This document shows positions 1 through 7,310 of a stretch of 15,651 bases of DNA, in pieces. This DNA is from Chlamydiota bacterium (GTDB lineage Bacteria > Chlamydiota > Chlamydiia > Chlamydiales > Rhabdochlamydiaceae), in the NCBI GenBank assembly GCA_011065235.1, contig JAAKFB010000009.1, positions 1-15,651 on the forward strand, given 5' to 3'. The position numbers were made by a program, and so were the translations under genes. Positions within the stretch are counted from its first letter, which is position 1. Every line of letters starts with the position of its first letter. The notes under the pieces are model-generated. The model was not told where the DNA came from and searched no databases. It worked only from the letters and a program-made list of their open reading frames with translations.

Positions 1-122
1 AAGTATTAACGGGAAAAGAAGAGAAGTTACAAATTTAAGGAAAAGACACCAAACAATCCTCCGCTGCTTAGGCCCTCCCTACGAAAAATTCTATTACGCT
101 ACCCTATGGTGACGAATCACGG

Positions 123-737
123 TTGGATATCCTTTTCATCGCATCCTTCACTTATGGAGCGATTGAAATCACCGTCGCTTGCCTGCTCATGCAAATTGTG
201 ATGGATCTCTCACTCTCAGCAAAGCACTTTTCGAAGGGACAATACCTAGAAGGGGTATGTGAAGCATTGCTCGCAAGCGGTCATACTCTTCAAGCCATTC
301 CTCAGCTAAAAGTTTTAGAATGGAAGTGGAAATACAATCCCAACCTAACTGCCGAACTCAAACAGAATGAAAGAGGGTTTGTCTATCTCGATATTCCCGA
401 TGAGTATGTCCATTCTCTCTTCGAACTCTGCGACGATCCAAAAGCACAATTACCTCCCTACTTCGGTGAGAATAGGTCTGGAGCTCACATAAGCGTGATC
501 CTCACCAGCGAGATGCTCGCAAAAAATGGTCTTACGATTGCAGATGTAGGCAAGAAATTTACATTCCGTATTGCCCAAATGAACTCGGTGAAGCCCGATG
601 GCTGGAATGAGGTCGATAAGGTCTATTTTTTAACACTGAGTTGTCCAGAACTAGAATCTGTCAGGCAACGTCACGGCTTCTCGCCAAAAATCCAAGATCA
701 TGACTTCCATCTCACTTTCGGCATCTGCAAAGTCTAG
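123..737 (+). CDS. 2H-phosphoesterase-like protein, 5' end uncertain
   Basis: A 204-residue reading if the TTG at 123 is the start. The C-terminal half carries two H-x-[ST]-x motifs, HISV at 122-125 and HLTF at 196-199, each in a hydrophobic strand-like setting. That pairing is the signature of the 2H phosphoesterase superfamily (2'-5' RNA ligase / cyclic phosphodiesterase fold), so an RNA or nucleotide cyclic-phosphate substrate is possible, though this is inference from motifs. Residues 3-28 are hydrophobic and membrane-like. They are followed by an amphipathic segment (about 33-70, with SAKHFSKGQYLEG and LEWKWKYNP) that resembles the N-terminal part of repeat-family hypothetical proteins of environmental chlamydiae. 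There is no SD before the TTG. The frame is open back to a stop at 69-71 without an ATG, and internal ATGs at 189 and 201 also lack good SDs. The gene may be the 3' part of a longer, broken gene. Confidence 0.6.
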   Translation: MDILFIASFTYGAIEITVACLLMQIVMDLSLSAKHFSKGQYLEGVCEALLASGHTLQAIPQLKVLEWKWKYNPNLTAELKQNERGFVYLDIPDEYVHSLFELCDDPKAQLPPYFGENRSGAHISVILTSEMLAKNGLTIADVGKKFTFRIAQMNSVKPDGWNEVDKVYFLTLSCPELESVRQRHGFSPKIQDHDFHLTFGICKV

Positions 738-786
738 ATTTTTAATTTTATTTTTGATAACGTCCTCTGCTTTCTAGGAGGTTGCC

Positions 787-1338
787 ATGACTACACACTA
801 TATTAGCTATCAAGATAAGACCGTTTCCATTCCGCCAATTCCAAAATTCAGTCTCTCGATGACATCGTGCACCCGCTTTTGTTGTTTGAGTACCGCTGAT
901 GAAAAAGTTTCTCAGGAAACTGCCAAGTCTGGCCTATTTGCAATGAGGATCGCTACGGGATTCGCTTCGATCGCTCTTAATCCTTCCATTTGTATTGGTG
1001 GACATCTTTTCAATATCGCCTGTAGCAGTTGGAATCCCTCGATCTATTCTGTTGCAAATATTGCTTTTTCAGTTTTATCCATAGGAGTGATCGCTAAAGT
1101 TAATGAAAATGGTGCATTGACAGAACTTTCACATTTTTTGTGGGATCATTCAAAAATCGCATTCGAAAATGTTAATGAAATCGAATCTAAAAATGCTGAA
1201 TACGTTGTCTTTAGCAAACCACCTTCAATTCCTGAGCCAGAAGAATCGGGAATCCTCTGTTGGATAACGTCCAAATTCAACACCATCATTTTTAAAATTC
1301 ATTCCTTCTTCCTCTGGATAAAGAATCAATTTTCCTAA
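787..1338 (+). CDS. Hypothetical small membrane protein (Inc-like layout)
   Basis: 183 residues, not recognised by family. The start is clear: AGGAGG at 776-781 lies 5 bases before the ATG. There is no N-terminal signal peptide. Two long hydrophobic stretches at about 48-80 and 83-104, separated by a short polar turn (SSWNPS), form a bilobed profile of the kind used by chlamydial inclusion-membrane (Inc) proteins. A third hydrophobic or amphipathic stretch closes the protein (about 154-183, rich in Phe, Ile and Trp). Several cysteines lie early (C28, C32, C33). The gene stands 49 bases after the 2H-like gene, possibly with its own expression, and its TAA stop directly touches the left end of the inverted-repeat element at 1339. 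Inc-like is a layout argument only; function is unknown. Confidence 0.65.
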   Translation: MTTHYISYQDKTVSIPPIPKFSLSMTSCTRFCCLSTADEKVSQETAKSGLFAMRIATGFASIALNPSICIGGHLFNIACSSWNPSIYSVANIAFSVLSIGVIAKVNENGALTELSHFLWDHSKIAFENVNEIESKNAEYVVFSKPPSIPEPEESGILCWITSKFNTIIFKIHSFFLWIKNQFS

Positions 1339-1522
1339 GAGAGTGTTTATACCAAGCGCAAGAAATAAAATCATAAAATAGGACAATAGATTTTTGTCGA
1401 AATTCAAGTCTGGAGTTCGAAGGCAACTTGAATAAGTTGCTGAGAATGAAGACGAAGAATTGCAGGCAAAAGATATCTGCTATTTATGATTTTATTTCTT
1501 GCGGTTGGTATTACACCCTCTC
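1339..1522. repeat. MITE-like element with ~43 bp terminal inverted repeats
   Basis: Left arm 1339-1382 and right arm 1480-1522 are near-perfect reverse complements. The core GCAAGAAATAAAATCATAAA is at 1358-1377 and, complemented, at 1483-1502; outside it ATACCAA is shared, and the ends read GAGAG...CTCTC. About 97 bases lie between the arms, with no ORF of note. The three bases TAA flank both sides (1336-1338 and 1523-1525), which could be a target duplication of TA or TAA type. Inside are two mutually exclusive hairpins: 1402-1409 with 1426-1433 (8 bp), and 1423-1429 with 1434-1440 (7 bp, 4-base loop). It fills the whole gap between the stop codons of the + strand gene at 787-1338 and the minus-strand sdhB, so it may now act as a two-way terminator. 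The mobile origin is inferred from TIRs plus flanking repeat; copies elsewhere in the genome were not testable. Confidence 0.7.
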
Positions 1523-2292
1523 TAAATATTCGCATCATCGGTGCTGAGCAAAGTGCGTAGGCTTTGGCCTGCGACTTTGCGACCTACGAGGGAAATTGAC
1601 TCGGTGAGCGGGATATCCTTGGGACAGACCTGTACGCAATTCTGCGCATTTCCACAATCAGTCACGCCTCCTTCTTCCATCATGGGAAGGAGCCTCTCTT
1701 TTGCTGTGAGCTTGCCCACGGGATGAGCATTGAAGAGGCGCACTTGCGAGATGATCGCCGGGCCAAGGAATTTTGACCGTTTGTTCATTTGAGGACACGC
1801 TTCATTGCAACAGCCACAGCTGATGCACGTGGAGAGGATGTAGCGCTCTTCTTGGACCTTGGGATCGATTTTGGGACCGAAACCTTTATCAAGAGCATTA
1901 TCGGTTTCTACCCAGGCCTGGATCTCTTTGAGGTTTTCAAACATCTCTGTTCGATCCACAACGAGATCTTTGATGAGAGGATAGGTGGTGAATGGGGCAA
2001 CGGTAATGGTCTCCGTGCCGGTTGCTTGAAGCACTTTGTCGATGAGGACAACGCAGCCTTGAACGGGACGACCATTGACGAGCATCGAGCAAGAGCCACA
2101 GACCACTTCTAAACACCCTTGTTCCCAGGCAACGGGTGTGACCCTTTCCCCATTTTTGTTGATGGGGGTTTTCTGGATGTCCATGAGTGCTGAAGTGAAA
2201 TTGTAAAAGGGCTTGAGCTCGAGCTCAAATTCTTCCCAATACTGTTTGCCCGGGACTCCACGGTAGATTTTTAGAGTGAACTTTTTGGCCAT
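1522..2292 (-). CDS. sdhB: Succinate dehydrogenase iron-sulfur subunit
   Basis: 256 residues, normal length. It passes electrons from the FAD subunit to the membrane cytochrome b during succinate oxidation in the TCA cycle and respiratory chain, on the cytoplasmic face. The [2Fe-2S] ferredoxin-type ligands are C60, C65, C68 and C80. The C-terminal domain holds C156-x2-C159-x2-C162-x3-C166-P and C213, C219, C223-P, which supply the [4Fe-4S] and [3Fe-4S] clusters. An extra cysteine, C161, sits within the first group. Start ATG at 2292 with GGAG 7-8 bases upstream. It is the last gene of the sdhC-sdhA-sdhB order, 24 bases after sdhA, and its TAG stop is completed by the first base of the inverted-repeat element. 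Confidence 0.97.
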   Translation of the reverse strand: MAKKFTLKIYRGVPGKQYWEEFELELKPFYNFTSALMDIQKTPINKNGERVTPVAWEQGCLEVVCGSCSMLVNGRPVQGCVVLIDKVLQATGTETITVAPFTTYPLIKDLVVDRTEMFENLKEIQAWVETDNALDKGFGPKIDPKVQEERYILSTCISCGCCNEACPQMNKRSKFLGPAIISQVRLFNAHPVGKLTAKERLLPMMEEGGVTDCGNAQNCVQVCPKDIPLTESISLVGRKVAGQSLRTLLSTDDANI

Positions 2293-2316
2293 ACTTTCTC
2301 CGTAACAAAAAGGGCG

Positions 2317-4197
2317 TTATAAGGGAAGTTGGATGTTGTCTGGAACATTTTCCAGCTTGGGTTTCACCCGCTTGGCATGGGCATAATCGCGCAAGATGGG
2401 TTTGAGATGGCGCAAGTCAACGGGACTGTAAGTGATTTCCGGTTCGTCTGGTGCATAGGTGGCAATAGTGTGTTTGAGCCAGTTTTCATCGTCTCGTTTG
2501 GGAAACTCAGGCTTATAGTGAGAGCCGCGGAACTCGTTGCGAAGAAGTGCTCCCTTGGTCATGACCATTGCAAGTTCCAGCATGTAGCGGAATTGGTTGG
2601 CAAAGGTATAAGTCTGATTCATCAGATTGCCTTTATCATCGAGGGTGATGTTTTTGTACCTCTCTCGGATTTCCTTGAGTTTATCAAGGGCTTTTTGGAG
2701 TCCCTCGTTGTCCCGTTTGACCGTGACATAGCGGACCATGACGTCAGCCATATCGTCATGGAGTTTATGGACGTTTTCTTTGCCGCTGCGCGAGAGGAGA
2801 TCCTGTTTGAAGGCTTCTTCTTGAGCCACGGCCTCTGTAAAGCACGAGTCGGGGATCTCTTTTTCTTCGAGCGTTTCGATATAGCGAGGCACTTCGACAC
2901 CGGCGACGAGGCCTGCATAAATGCAGGCAACGAGGGCATTTGCCCCGAGACGATTCGCCCCGTGGTATTGGAACTCGCATTCCCCGATAGCAAAACAGCC
3001 TTTGATATTGGTCATTTGACGGAATCTAGTGAGCCGATCGGGATCATCACTCGCTGGCCAATCGCACCAGGCCCCTCCCATCGAATAATGAACGGCGGGG
3101 AAGATTTTCATGGGGACTTTGCGGGGATCTTCTCCTGTGAATTTTCGGTAAATATCGAGAACGGATTCGAGCTTGTGCTGCGTAGCTTCCGGCAAGTGGG
3201 TCACATCGAGATGAACTTGATTTTTTCCATCGATCCCAAGGCCCATTTCACAGACACGTAAGACTTCGCGCGCTCCAATATCGCGTGGGACGAGATTGCC
3301 AAAAGCAGGATAGAGCTCTTCGAGAAAATACCACGGTTTTCCCGTCTCGCCGCAAGGGATTTCTTTCCCTTCGGGAGTCGTGATGGTTTTGGAGGAATCG
3401 CCGTAAACCCAGATGCGTCCTCCTTCACCGCGGACCGATTCAGAGATGAGGCGGAGTTTGTCAGCTCCAGGGATTGCCGTCGGATGAATCTGGATGAATT
3501 CTCCGTTAGCATATTTCATCCCTTGCATGTAAAGCCGGCCCATCGCGGCGCCTGTGCAAAAGGTAGAGTTGGTCGAGTATTTAAAGATGAGCCCAGGTCC
3601 CCCGGTCGCAAAAATGACCGCATCTCCTTTGAGGATTTTGTGCTCCATATTGACCATGTCCATCGCAACAATGCCGCGTGCTGTCCCCTCATTATCCATG
3701 ACAAGGCGCATGAACTCGAAAAACTCAAACTTTTCAACAAGCCCTTTTACTTCGTAGCGACGGACTTGCTCATCGAGAGCATAGAGGAGCTGTTGTCCGG
3801 TGGAGGCTCCACAAAAAGCGGTTCGATTGTAAAGGGTTCCTCCAAAGCGGCGTACATCGATGTTCCCTTCTTTGGTTCGGTTGAAAGGACAGCCAAAGCG
3901 GTCCATCATCCGGATAATCCCAGGAGCAGAAAGGGCCATTTCTAAAACGGGAGGCTGGTCAACGAGAAAGTCCCCTCCTTTGATCGTGTCATATGCATGA
4001 ATCGCGGGAGAGTCATCTTCGTTCTTCATGTTGAGGGCTGCATTGATTCCACCTTGCGCACAAACGGAATGGGAGCGTTTGACTTTGGTGACGGAGACGA
4101 GTTTGACATGGCATCCCAGTTCTGCCAGTTTCATTGCAGCTGCAAGGCCTGCAAGTCCTCCGCCTACAACAACGACATCTTTCTGTTTTTCCGCCAT
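2317..4197 (-). CDS. sdhA: Succinate dehydrogenase flavoprotein subunit
   Basis: 626 residues, usual for the family. It oxidises succinate to fumarate and carries covalently bound FAD. The Rossmann FAD motif GGGLAGLAAA lies at 12-21. H43 in RSHSVCAQGGI matches the histidine that carries the flavin. HPTA (238-241), the ESVRGEGGR segment (253-261, with the active-site arginine R256), H370 in PAVHYSMGG and the GANRLGANAL segment (413-422, R416) are the expected catalytic and FAD-binding elements. Start ATG at 4197 with AGGG upstream; the SD overlaps the sdhC stop region, only 7 bases separating the genes, so translation is probably coupled. The size and the pairing with a large single cytochrome b subunit fit the Bacillus/Wolinella-like class rather than the E. 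coli SdhCD class. Confidence 0.97.
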   Translation of the reverse strand: MAEKQKDVVVVGGGLAGLAAAMKLAELGCHVKLVSVTKVKRSHSVCAQGGINAALNMKNEDDSPAIHAYDTIKGGDFLVDQPPVLEMALSAPGIIRMMDRFGCPFNRTKEGNIDVRRFGGTLYNRTAFCGASTGQQLLYALDEQVRRYEVKGLVEKFEFFEFMRLVMDNEGTARGIVAMDMVNMEHKILKGDAVIFATGGPGLIFKYSTNSTFCTGAAMGRLYMQGMKYANGEFIQIHPTAIPGADKLRLISESVRGEGGRIWVYGDSSKTITTPEGKEIPCGETGKPWYFLEELYPAFGNLVPRDIGAREVLRVCEMGLGIDGKNQVHLDVTHLPEATQHKLESVLDIYRKFTGEDPRKVPMKIFPAVHYSMGGAWCDWPASDDPDRLTRFRQMTNIKGCFAIGECEFQYHGANRLGANALVACIYAGLVAGVEVPRYIETLEEKEIPDSCFTEAVAQEEAFKQDLLSRSGKENVHKLHDDMADVMVRYVTVKRDNEGLQKALDKLKEIRERYKNITLDDKGNLMNQTYTFANQFRYMLELAMVMTKGALLRNEFRGSHYKPEFPKRDDENWLKHTIATYAPDEPEITYSPVDLRHLKPILRDYAHAKRVKPKLENVPDNIQLPL

Positions 4198-4204
4198 TAT
4201 GTCC

Positions 4205-5206
4205 CTAATGTTTTAAGTTGAGAAAATAGGTGCCCCAAACAGCTATCAATCCTAAAGCAGCAATTGCGATCATGAGTACAACGGTCACTCTCCGAGCTCC
4301 TGTTTGTGCAGCCGCCCGGATCATCCACCCCCAGGTGAGCATCGAGGTCCATAATCCATTGAACGCATGGAAGGCCGCACTCAAAACAAAAACTGAATAG
4401 ACTGCTACCCATACTGGACTTTTAAACGTATCGCGCACGCTCAAAAGGGTTGCTGTTCCAAAAGTCGGTGCAGCGACAGCAACTTCGCCTCTTTTTAAAT
4501 GAACACTTGTGAGCGCATTGACAAACTTTTGTTTCTCTTGGTGGCTTTGTGCGGTTTGCAAGATGACGGCATCTTGGGGGCTATAGCGAACGTCTTCTTT
4601 TTCACGCAGATCTTTTGCAGCACTGAAAAGGGCAGCATCGCTACGACTTTCTTTGCCCTCTTGGCGCATCTGATCCAGTGCTTTCATGTCATAGAGTTTG
4701 ACATCGAGTCTTTGCGCTACTGTGTAGAGCCCAGGATCTAGACTCACTTTGACGTAATAGGTGGGATTTGGCGTTCCAACGTTGACCGATTCGGGATATT
4801 CCAAAAAGCGGAATTTGACGATGTGCATGGTCAAAAGAATGACTAAAATCCACGAAGTAATCCTCTGCCACGTATAGGCACGGTTACGGCTATATTTTAA
4901 ATGGGGTTTACTTCCATCGCTAGGGATCGAATTTGGCTTGGCCGTGAGAGAATAACGGACTCCCCAAACCATATGAATGAGAATGGGTAGTCCCAAAAGA
5001 GTAACTTCAATCACGGTCAAATACGGCAAGTCATGGATGAAATTCACCATCCGGATAAACCCTTTGCCGCTATCTCCGAGTAAAAGAGCTGCCTGAGAGT
5101 TTGTAGTCAGATGTTCTACCAAGAAGAGGACAAACCACATCCCCGTTAACGAATGAAGCCGTCTCCAAATAAATGCCTTGGGAAGTGCGTCGAGTTTAGA
5201 TGTCAT
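4205..5206 (-). CDS. sdhC: Succinate dehydrogenase cytochrome b subunit with a large insertion
   Basis: 333 residues, well above the 200-260 usual for B-type (Bacillus/Wolinella) cytochrome b558 subunits. It anchors SdhAB in the inner membrane and transfers electrons to quinone through two b haems. Five hydrophobic helices can be placed at about 20-43, 62-88, 113-135, 265-290 and 305-330. Histidines H18, H32, H78, H128 and H280 match the five conserved in B. subtilis SdhC in order and, for the first four, in spacing. Between helix III and helix IV there is an extra hydrophilic segment of roughly 110 residues (about 140-255), rich in Lys, Glu, Gln and Asp. No cysteine or recognised domain was seen in it. 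No strong SD precedes the ATG at 5206. The gene lies 24 bases after tatD. Confidence 0.93.
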   Translation of the reverse strand: MTSKLDALPKAFIWRRLHSLTGMWFVLFLVEHLTTNSQAALLLGDSGKGFIRMVNFIHDLPYLTVIEVTLLGLPILIHMVWGVRYSLTAKPNSIPSDGSKPHLKYSRNRAYTWQRITSWILVILLTMHIVKFRFLEYPESVNVGTPNPTYYVKVSLDPGLYTVAQRLDVKLYDMKALDQMRQEGKESRSDAALFSAAKDLREKEDVRYSPQDAVILQTAQSHQEKQKFVNALTSVHLKRGEVAVAAPTFGTATLLSVRDTFKSPVWVAVYSVFVLSAAFHAFNGLWTSMLTWGWMIRAAAQTGARRVTVVLMIAIAALGLIAVWGTYFLNLKH

Positions 5207-5230
5207 GGCTATTTCTTATAGCATTTGTGC

Positions 5231-5986
5231 TCATTTCAAAGCAAAAAATTGAGAGATGTTATCTCCTGTGACTTTCTCGACCACTTTGAGATCGCATTCT
5301 TTGAGTGCGGCGATTTTCTCAGCCGTTTCGATCACGTAGGCGGGCTCATTTTGTTTGCCCCGCTTGCTCTGAGGGGCCAAATAGGGAGTGTCTGTTTCGA
5401 TAAAAATCCGATCGAGTGGCACGTACTTGACCACCTCGCGCAAAAGCTCTGATTTCTTATACGTGATGATTCCAGAAAATGAGACGAACCATCCTCGATC
5501 CAAACAGCCACGCGCCTCTTCAATCGTCCCAGTGAAACAATGCAAAACGGCTTTCCGATCGCGATACTGCTCATCGCTAATTGCAAAAAGATCTTCAAAA
5601 GCATCGCGACAGTGAAAAATCACCGGTAGGTTCACCTTCTTGGCCAATTCAAAATAGCGACTCAAATAGTGTTGCTGCATTTTTTTTGGTGAATGTTCAT
5701 AGAAATAGTCGAGCCCCGTCTCTCCTATTGCAACCAGATCGCTGACAGCTTTTTCGACGAGGGGGAAAAACGCTTCTCCATCCTCCTCGACGTCATGAGG
5801 TGTGGTGGCAGCAGTGTTGTAAATCCTCTTGCAACGCTTGGCGAGCTTGATCCCCTCTTCAAGTGATGGACGATCTGTGCAAATGTTAATGAGGGTTTCC
5901 ACACCAACGGCTTTTGCCCTCTCTACAACGGCATCGACATCGGGCAAAACTTGGGGACTTGTTAAATGTGCATGGGAATCAATCAT
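5231..5986 (-). CDS. tatD: TatD-family metal-dependent DNase/hydrolase
   Basis: 251 residues, typical of the YcfH/TatD branch of the amidohydrolase-like TIM barrels. Expected metal-binding and catalytic residues are all in place: H5-x-H7 at the start, E89 in GETGLDYFY, H125 in FHCRDAF, H149 in LHCFTGT and D199 in ETDTPYLAP. The family has 3'-5' exonuclease/DNase activity in the cytoplasm. The start ATG at 5986 overlaps the stop of the upstream glycosyltransferase by four bases (ATGA), and a GGAG sits just before it. Proximity to sdhC matches the sdhCAB-tatD neighbourhood I recall from Chlamydia (CT591-CT594); a functional link to succinate oxidation is not implied. Confidence 0.95.
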   Translation of the reverse strand: MIDSHAHLTSPQVLPDVDAVVERAKAVGVETLINICTDRPSLEEGIKLAKRCKRIYNTAATTPHDVEEDGEAFFPLVEKAVSDLVAIGETGLDYFYEHSPKKMQQHYLSRYFELAKKVNLPVIFHCRDAFEDLFAISDEQYRDRKAVLHCFTGTIEEARGCLDRGWFVSFSGIITYKKSELLREVVKYVPLDRIFIETDTPYLAPQSKRGKQNEPAYVIETAEKIAALKECDLKVVEKVTGDNISQFFALK

Positions 5987-6831
5987 GCTCCAAATTTTAG
6001 CTCAAGATCGATTTTGTGGATATCGCGTGTTGTCAAATAATGGACATTATCCGGTTTTTGATTGGAAGGCTGATAGGAGCCAGTTTTCAAATAGGGTTCC
6101 ACCTTAGTAAATGTATAGCCATGAACAAAATCTCTCCCAGAAAAAGGTTTGGAAAATTCTTCTTCGACATGCCTTTCCCAGTCCCGCTCACAACTATGTC
6201 CCCAGCTGCGCACTTTGCGCAAGCATTCCTCTTTGCTACGGACCCAGCTATAGTGGTGGATGAGGGGATCTTCTTTGCATGCATAGCGCAATTTTTTGCC
6301 CTCAAGAATTTGATACGTACCACCTCGCTCTTCAGAATTCATAAGTGCATCGTAATGTAAAGCGGATTTACATGTCAGCAAGGGCGTATCTTCTATCTTT
6401 TTTGCTCGATAACTCGCCTCTCGAAAGTACCAATAGCATGCAAGATGCAAAGCGCTATATTCACTAAGAGGAAATGTCCTTAGCCATCTGGCAAACCGCT
6501 TGCCTTCGACAATTTCATCGACGTCTAGAAAGAGGATGTGAGTGATTTCAGACTTGACGTAGTAGGTGCCGATGAGGCGACTGAGGTTGTGCCAAAAGTG
6601 GGTGGAGTGCCTCCCATAAAAATTGTCTTTTGACCATGCATATTGAAGAAATGTGATGTCGGGATGGGCTTGATAGATCCCTTGAAGCAAGGAGGAATTT
6701 TCCGGTTTGCCATCAAAAAAATGATCGCAAACGGGGATGAGAATTTGATCAGAAAAAAGGCGCGCCTCTTCGAGACAATGTCTCAAGAAGCGCGCTTCAT
6801 TACTAGAAAAATTGATGATCGTCGCTAGCAC
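5983..6831 (-). CDS. GT-A-fold glycosyltransferase, family 2-like (paralogue 1)
   Basis: 282 residues starting at GTG 6831; a stop lies only three codons upstream in frame, so no ATG start is available, and no SD is visible. The N-terminus (ATIINFSSNEARFL) and the LFLDVDEI segment with DVD at 103-105 fit a GT-A glycosyltransferase that binds a nucleotide sugar through a metal. A later HHYSWVR motif at 192-198 and RSWGH at 208-212 are shared with the gene at 8667-9515. There is no signal peptide or membrane helix, so the enzyme is probably cytoplasmic or peripheral. It starts 4 bases after the upstream small membrane protein gene and overlaps tatD by four bases, so it is co-transcribed with both. 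Acceptor and sugar are unknown; a surface-glycan role is inference. Confidence 0.82.
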   Translation of the reverse strand: MLATIINFSSNEARFLRHCLEEARLFSDQILIPVCDHFFDGKPENSSLLQGIYQAHPDITFLQYAWSKDNFYGRHSTHFWHNLSRLIGTYYVKSEITHILFLDVDEIVEGKRFARWLRTFPLSEYSALHLACYWYFREASYRAKKIEDTPLLTCKSALHYDALMNSEERGGTYQILEGKKLRYACKEDPLIHHYSWVRSKEECLRKVRSWGHSCERDWERHVEEEFSKPFSGRDFVHGYTFTKVEPYLKTGSYQPSNQKPDNVHYLTTRDIHKIDLELKFGA

Positions 6832-6835
6832 ATTT

Positions 6836-7249
6836 TCAATTTAGCTCAATATTTTTTATGTGTACAAGTATTCGCTTTAATTGAAGTTCGTAGATTTGCG
6901 CATGTAGCCAATGGTTAGAGGTCTTAAAAATGCCTGCATCCATAATCTTAGTACTTACTTTCATTGTCGCAAGACAGCTCATTGTTCGAAACGCAAAATT
7001 AGCGGTAAACAAATCAATTGGATTGATAACTCTATCCATTGGAAATACATGTTGTGTGAATAAATGTGTTCCATAGAGCATTCCACAAACTGCCAATACT
7101 GTCCCAACCGCCAAAGTCACTGCAAGAGCTTTCTCAGAAAAAACTGCGTCTTGGTACTTTTTTTCAGCATCAGTGAGCTCTTTTTTAGAGAGCTTTTTGA
7201 GCATTGCATCATCAGTGAAATGACAATTCTTAATTTTACATAAATCCAT
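6836..7249 (-). CDS. Small Inc-like membrane protein (paralogue A)
   Basis: 137 residues from the ATG at 7249, chosen because GGGAGA (7257-7262) lies 7 bases upstream; a TTG at 7270 would add seven residues but has no SD. Cytoplasmic-type N-terminus without signal peptide, then a long hydrophobic stretch (about 41-65, LAVTLAVGTVLAVCGMLYG), a short loop, and a second weaker one (about 79-97). The tail has the pattern K...S-x-H-W-x-x-A (SNHWLHAQ). The same layout and tail occur in the protein at 7308-7814 (SSHWTYAK), so the two are diverged paralogues. The paired hydrophobic segments in a small protein resemble inclusion-membrane proteins, but no known family is recognised. It stands immediately behind a good promoter and heads the run into the glycosyltransferase, tatD and sdh genes. 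Confidence 0.65.
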   Translation of the reverse strand: MDLCKIKNCHFTDDAMLKKLSKKELTDAEKKYQDAVFSEKALAVTLAVGTVLAVCGMLYGTHLFTQHVFPMDRVINPIDLFTANFAFRTMSCLATMKVSTKIMDAGIFKTSNHWLHAQIYELQLKRILVHIKNIELN

Positions 7250-7273
7250 ATTATTTTCTCCCAAAATCAATTA

Positions 7274-7310
7274 ACTAGTAATTATAGCATTCTTTTTGTT
7301 TTTTTGTCTA
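7274..7310 (-). promoter_or_regulatory. Sigma-70-type promoter with extended -10
   Basis: On the minus strand, TAGACA (7305-7310, five of six consensus bases) is followed after 18 bases by TATAAT (7281-7286, six of six). A TG one base upstream of the hexamer (TGCTATAAT) makes an extended -10. Predicted transcription start is near 7274, about 25 bases before the ATG at 7249. The -35 overlaps the TAG stop of the preceding gene. This would separately drive the small membrane protein, glycosyltransferase, tatD and sdhCAB run. Confidence 0.6.

Noticed and set aside
2..112. Open frame from the window edge to a TGA at 110-112, upstream of the 2H-like gene
   Set aside because: It could be the tail of a neighbouring gene or, with a frameshift, the missing front of the 2H-like gene. 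The 36 residues show no motif and the frame is too short to support either.
1225..1407. 60-codon minus-strand frame reading through the left arm of the inverted repeat
   Set aside because: It overlaps the end of the + strand gene and the repeat, has no homology I recognise and no convincing SD. The hydrophobic reading of the repeat arm recurs in the other arm only because the arms are inverted copies.
2329..3261. 310-codon open frame on the + strand
   Set aside because: It is antisense to sdhA, has no SD and no family character; sdhA on the other strand carries all catalytic motifs.
7250..7270. TTG start at 7270 for the small membrane protein
   Set aside because: The ATG at 7249 has GGGAGA at correct spacing, and the extra codons would run through the SD itself.
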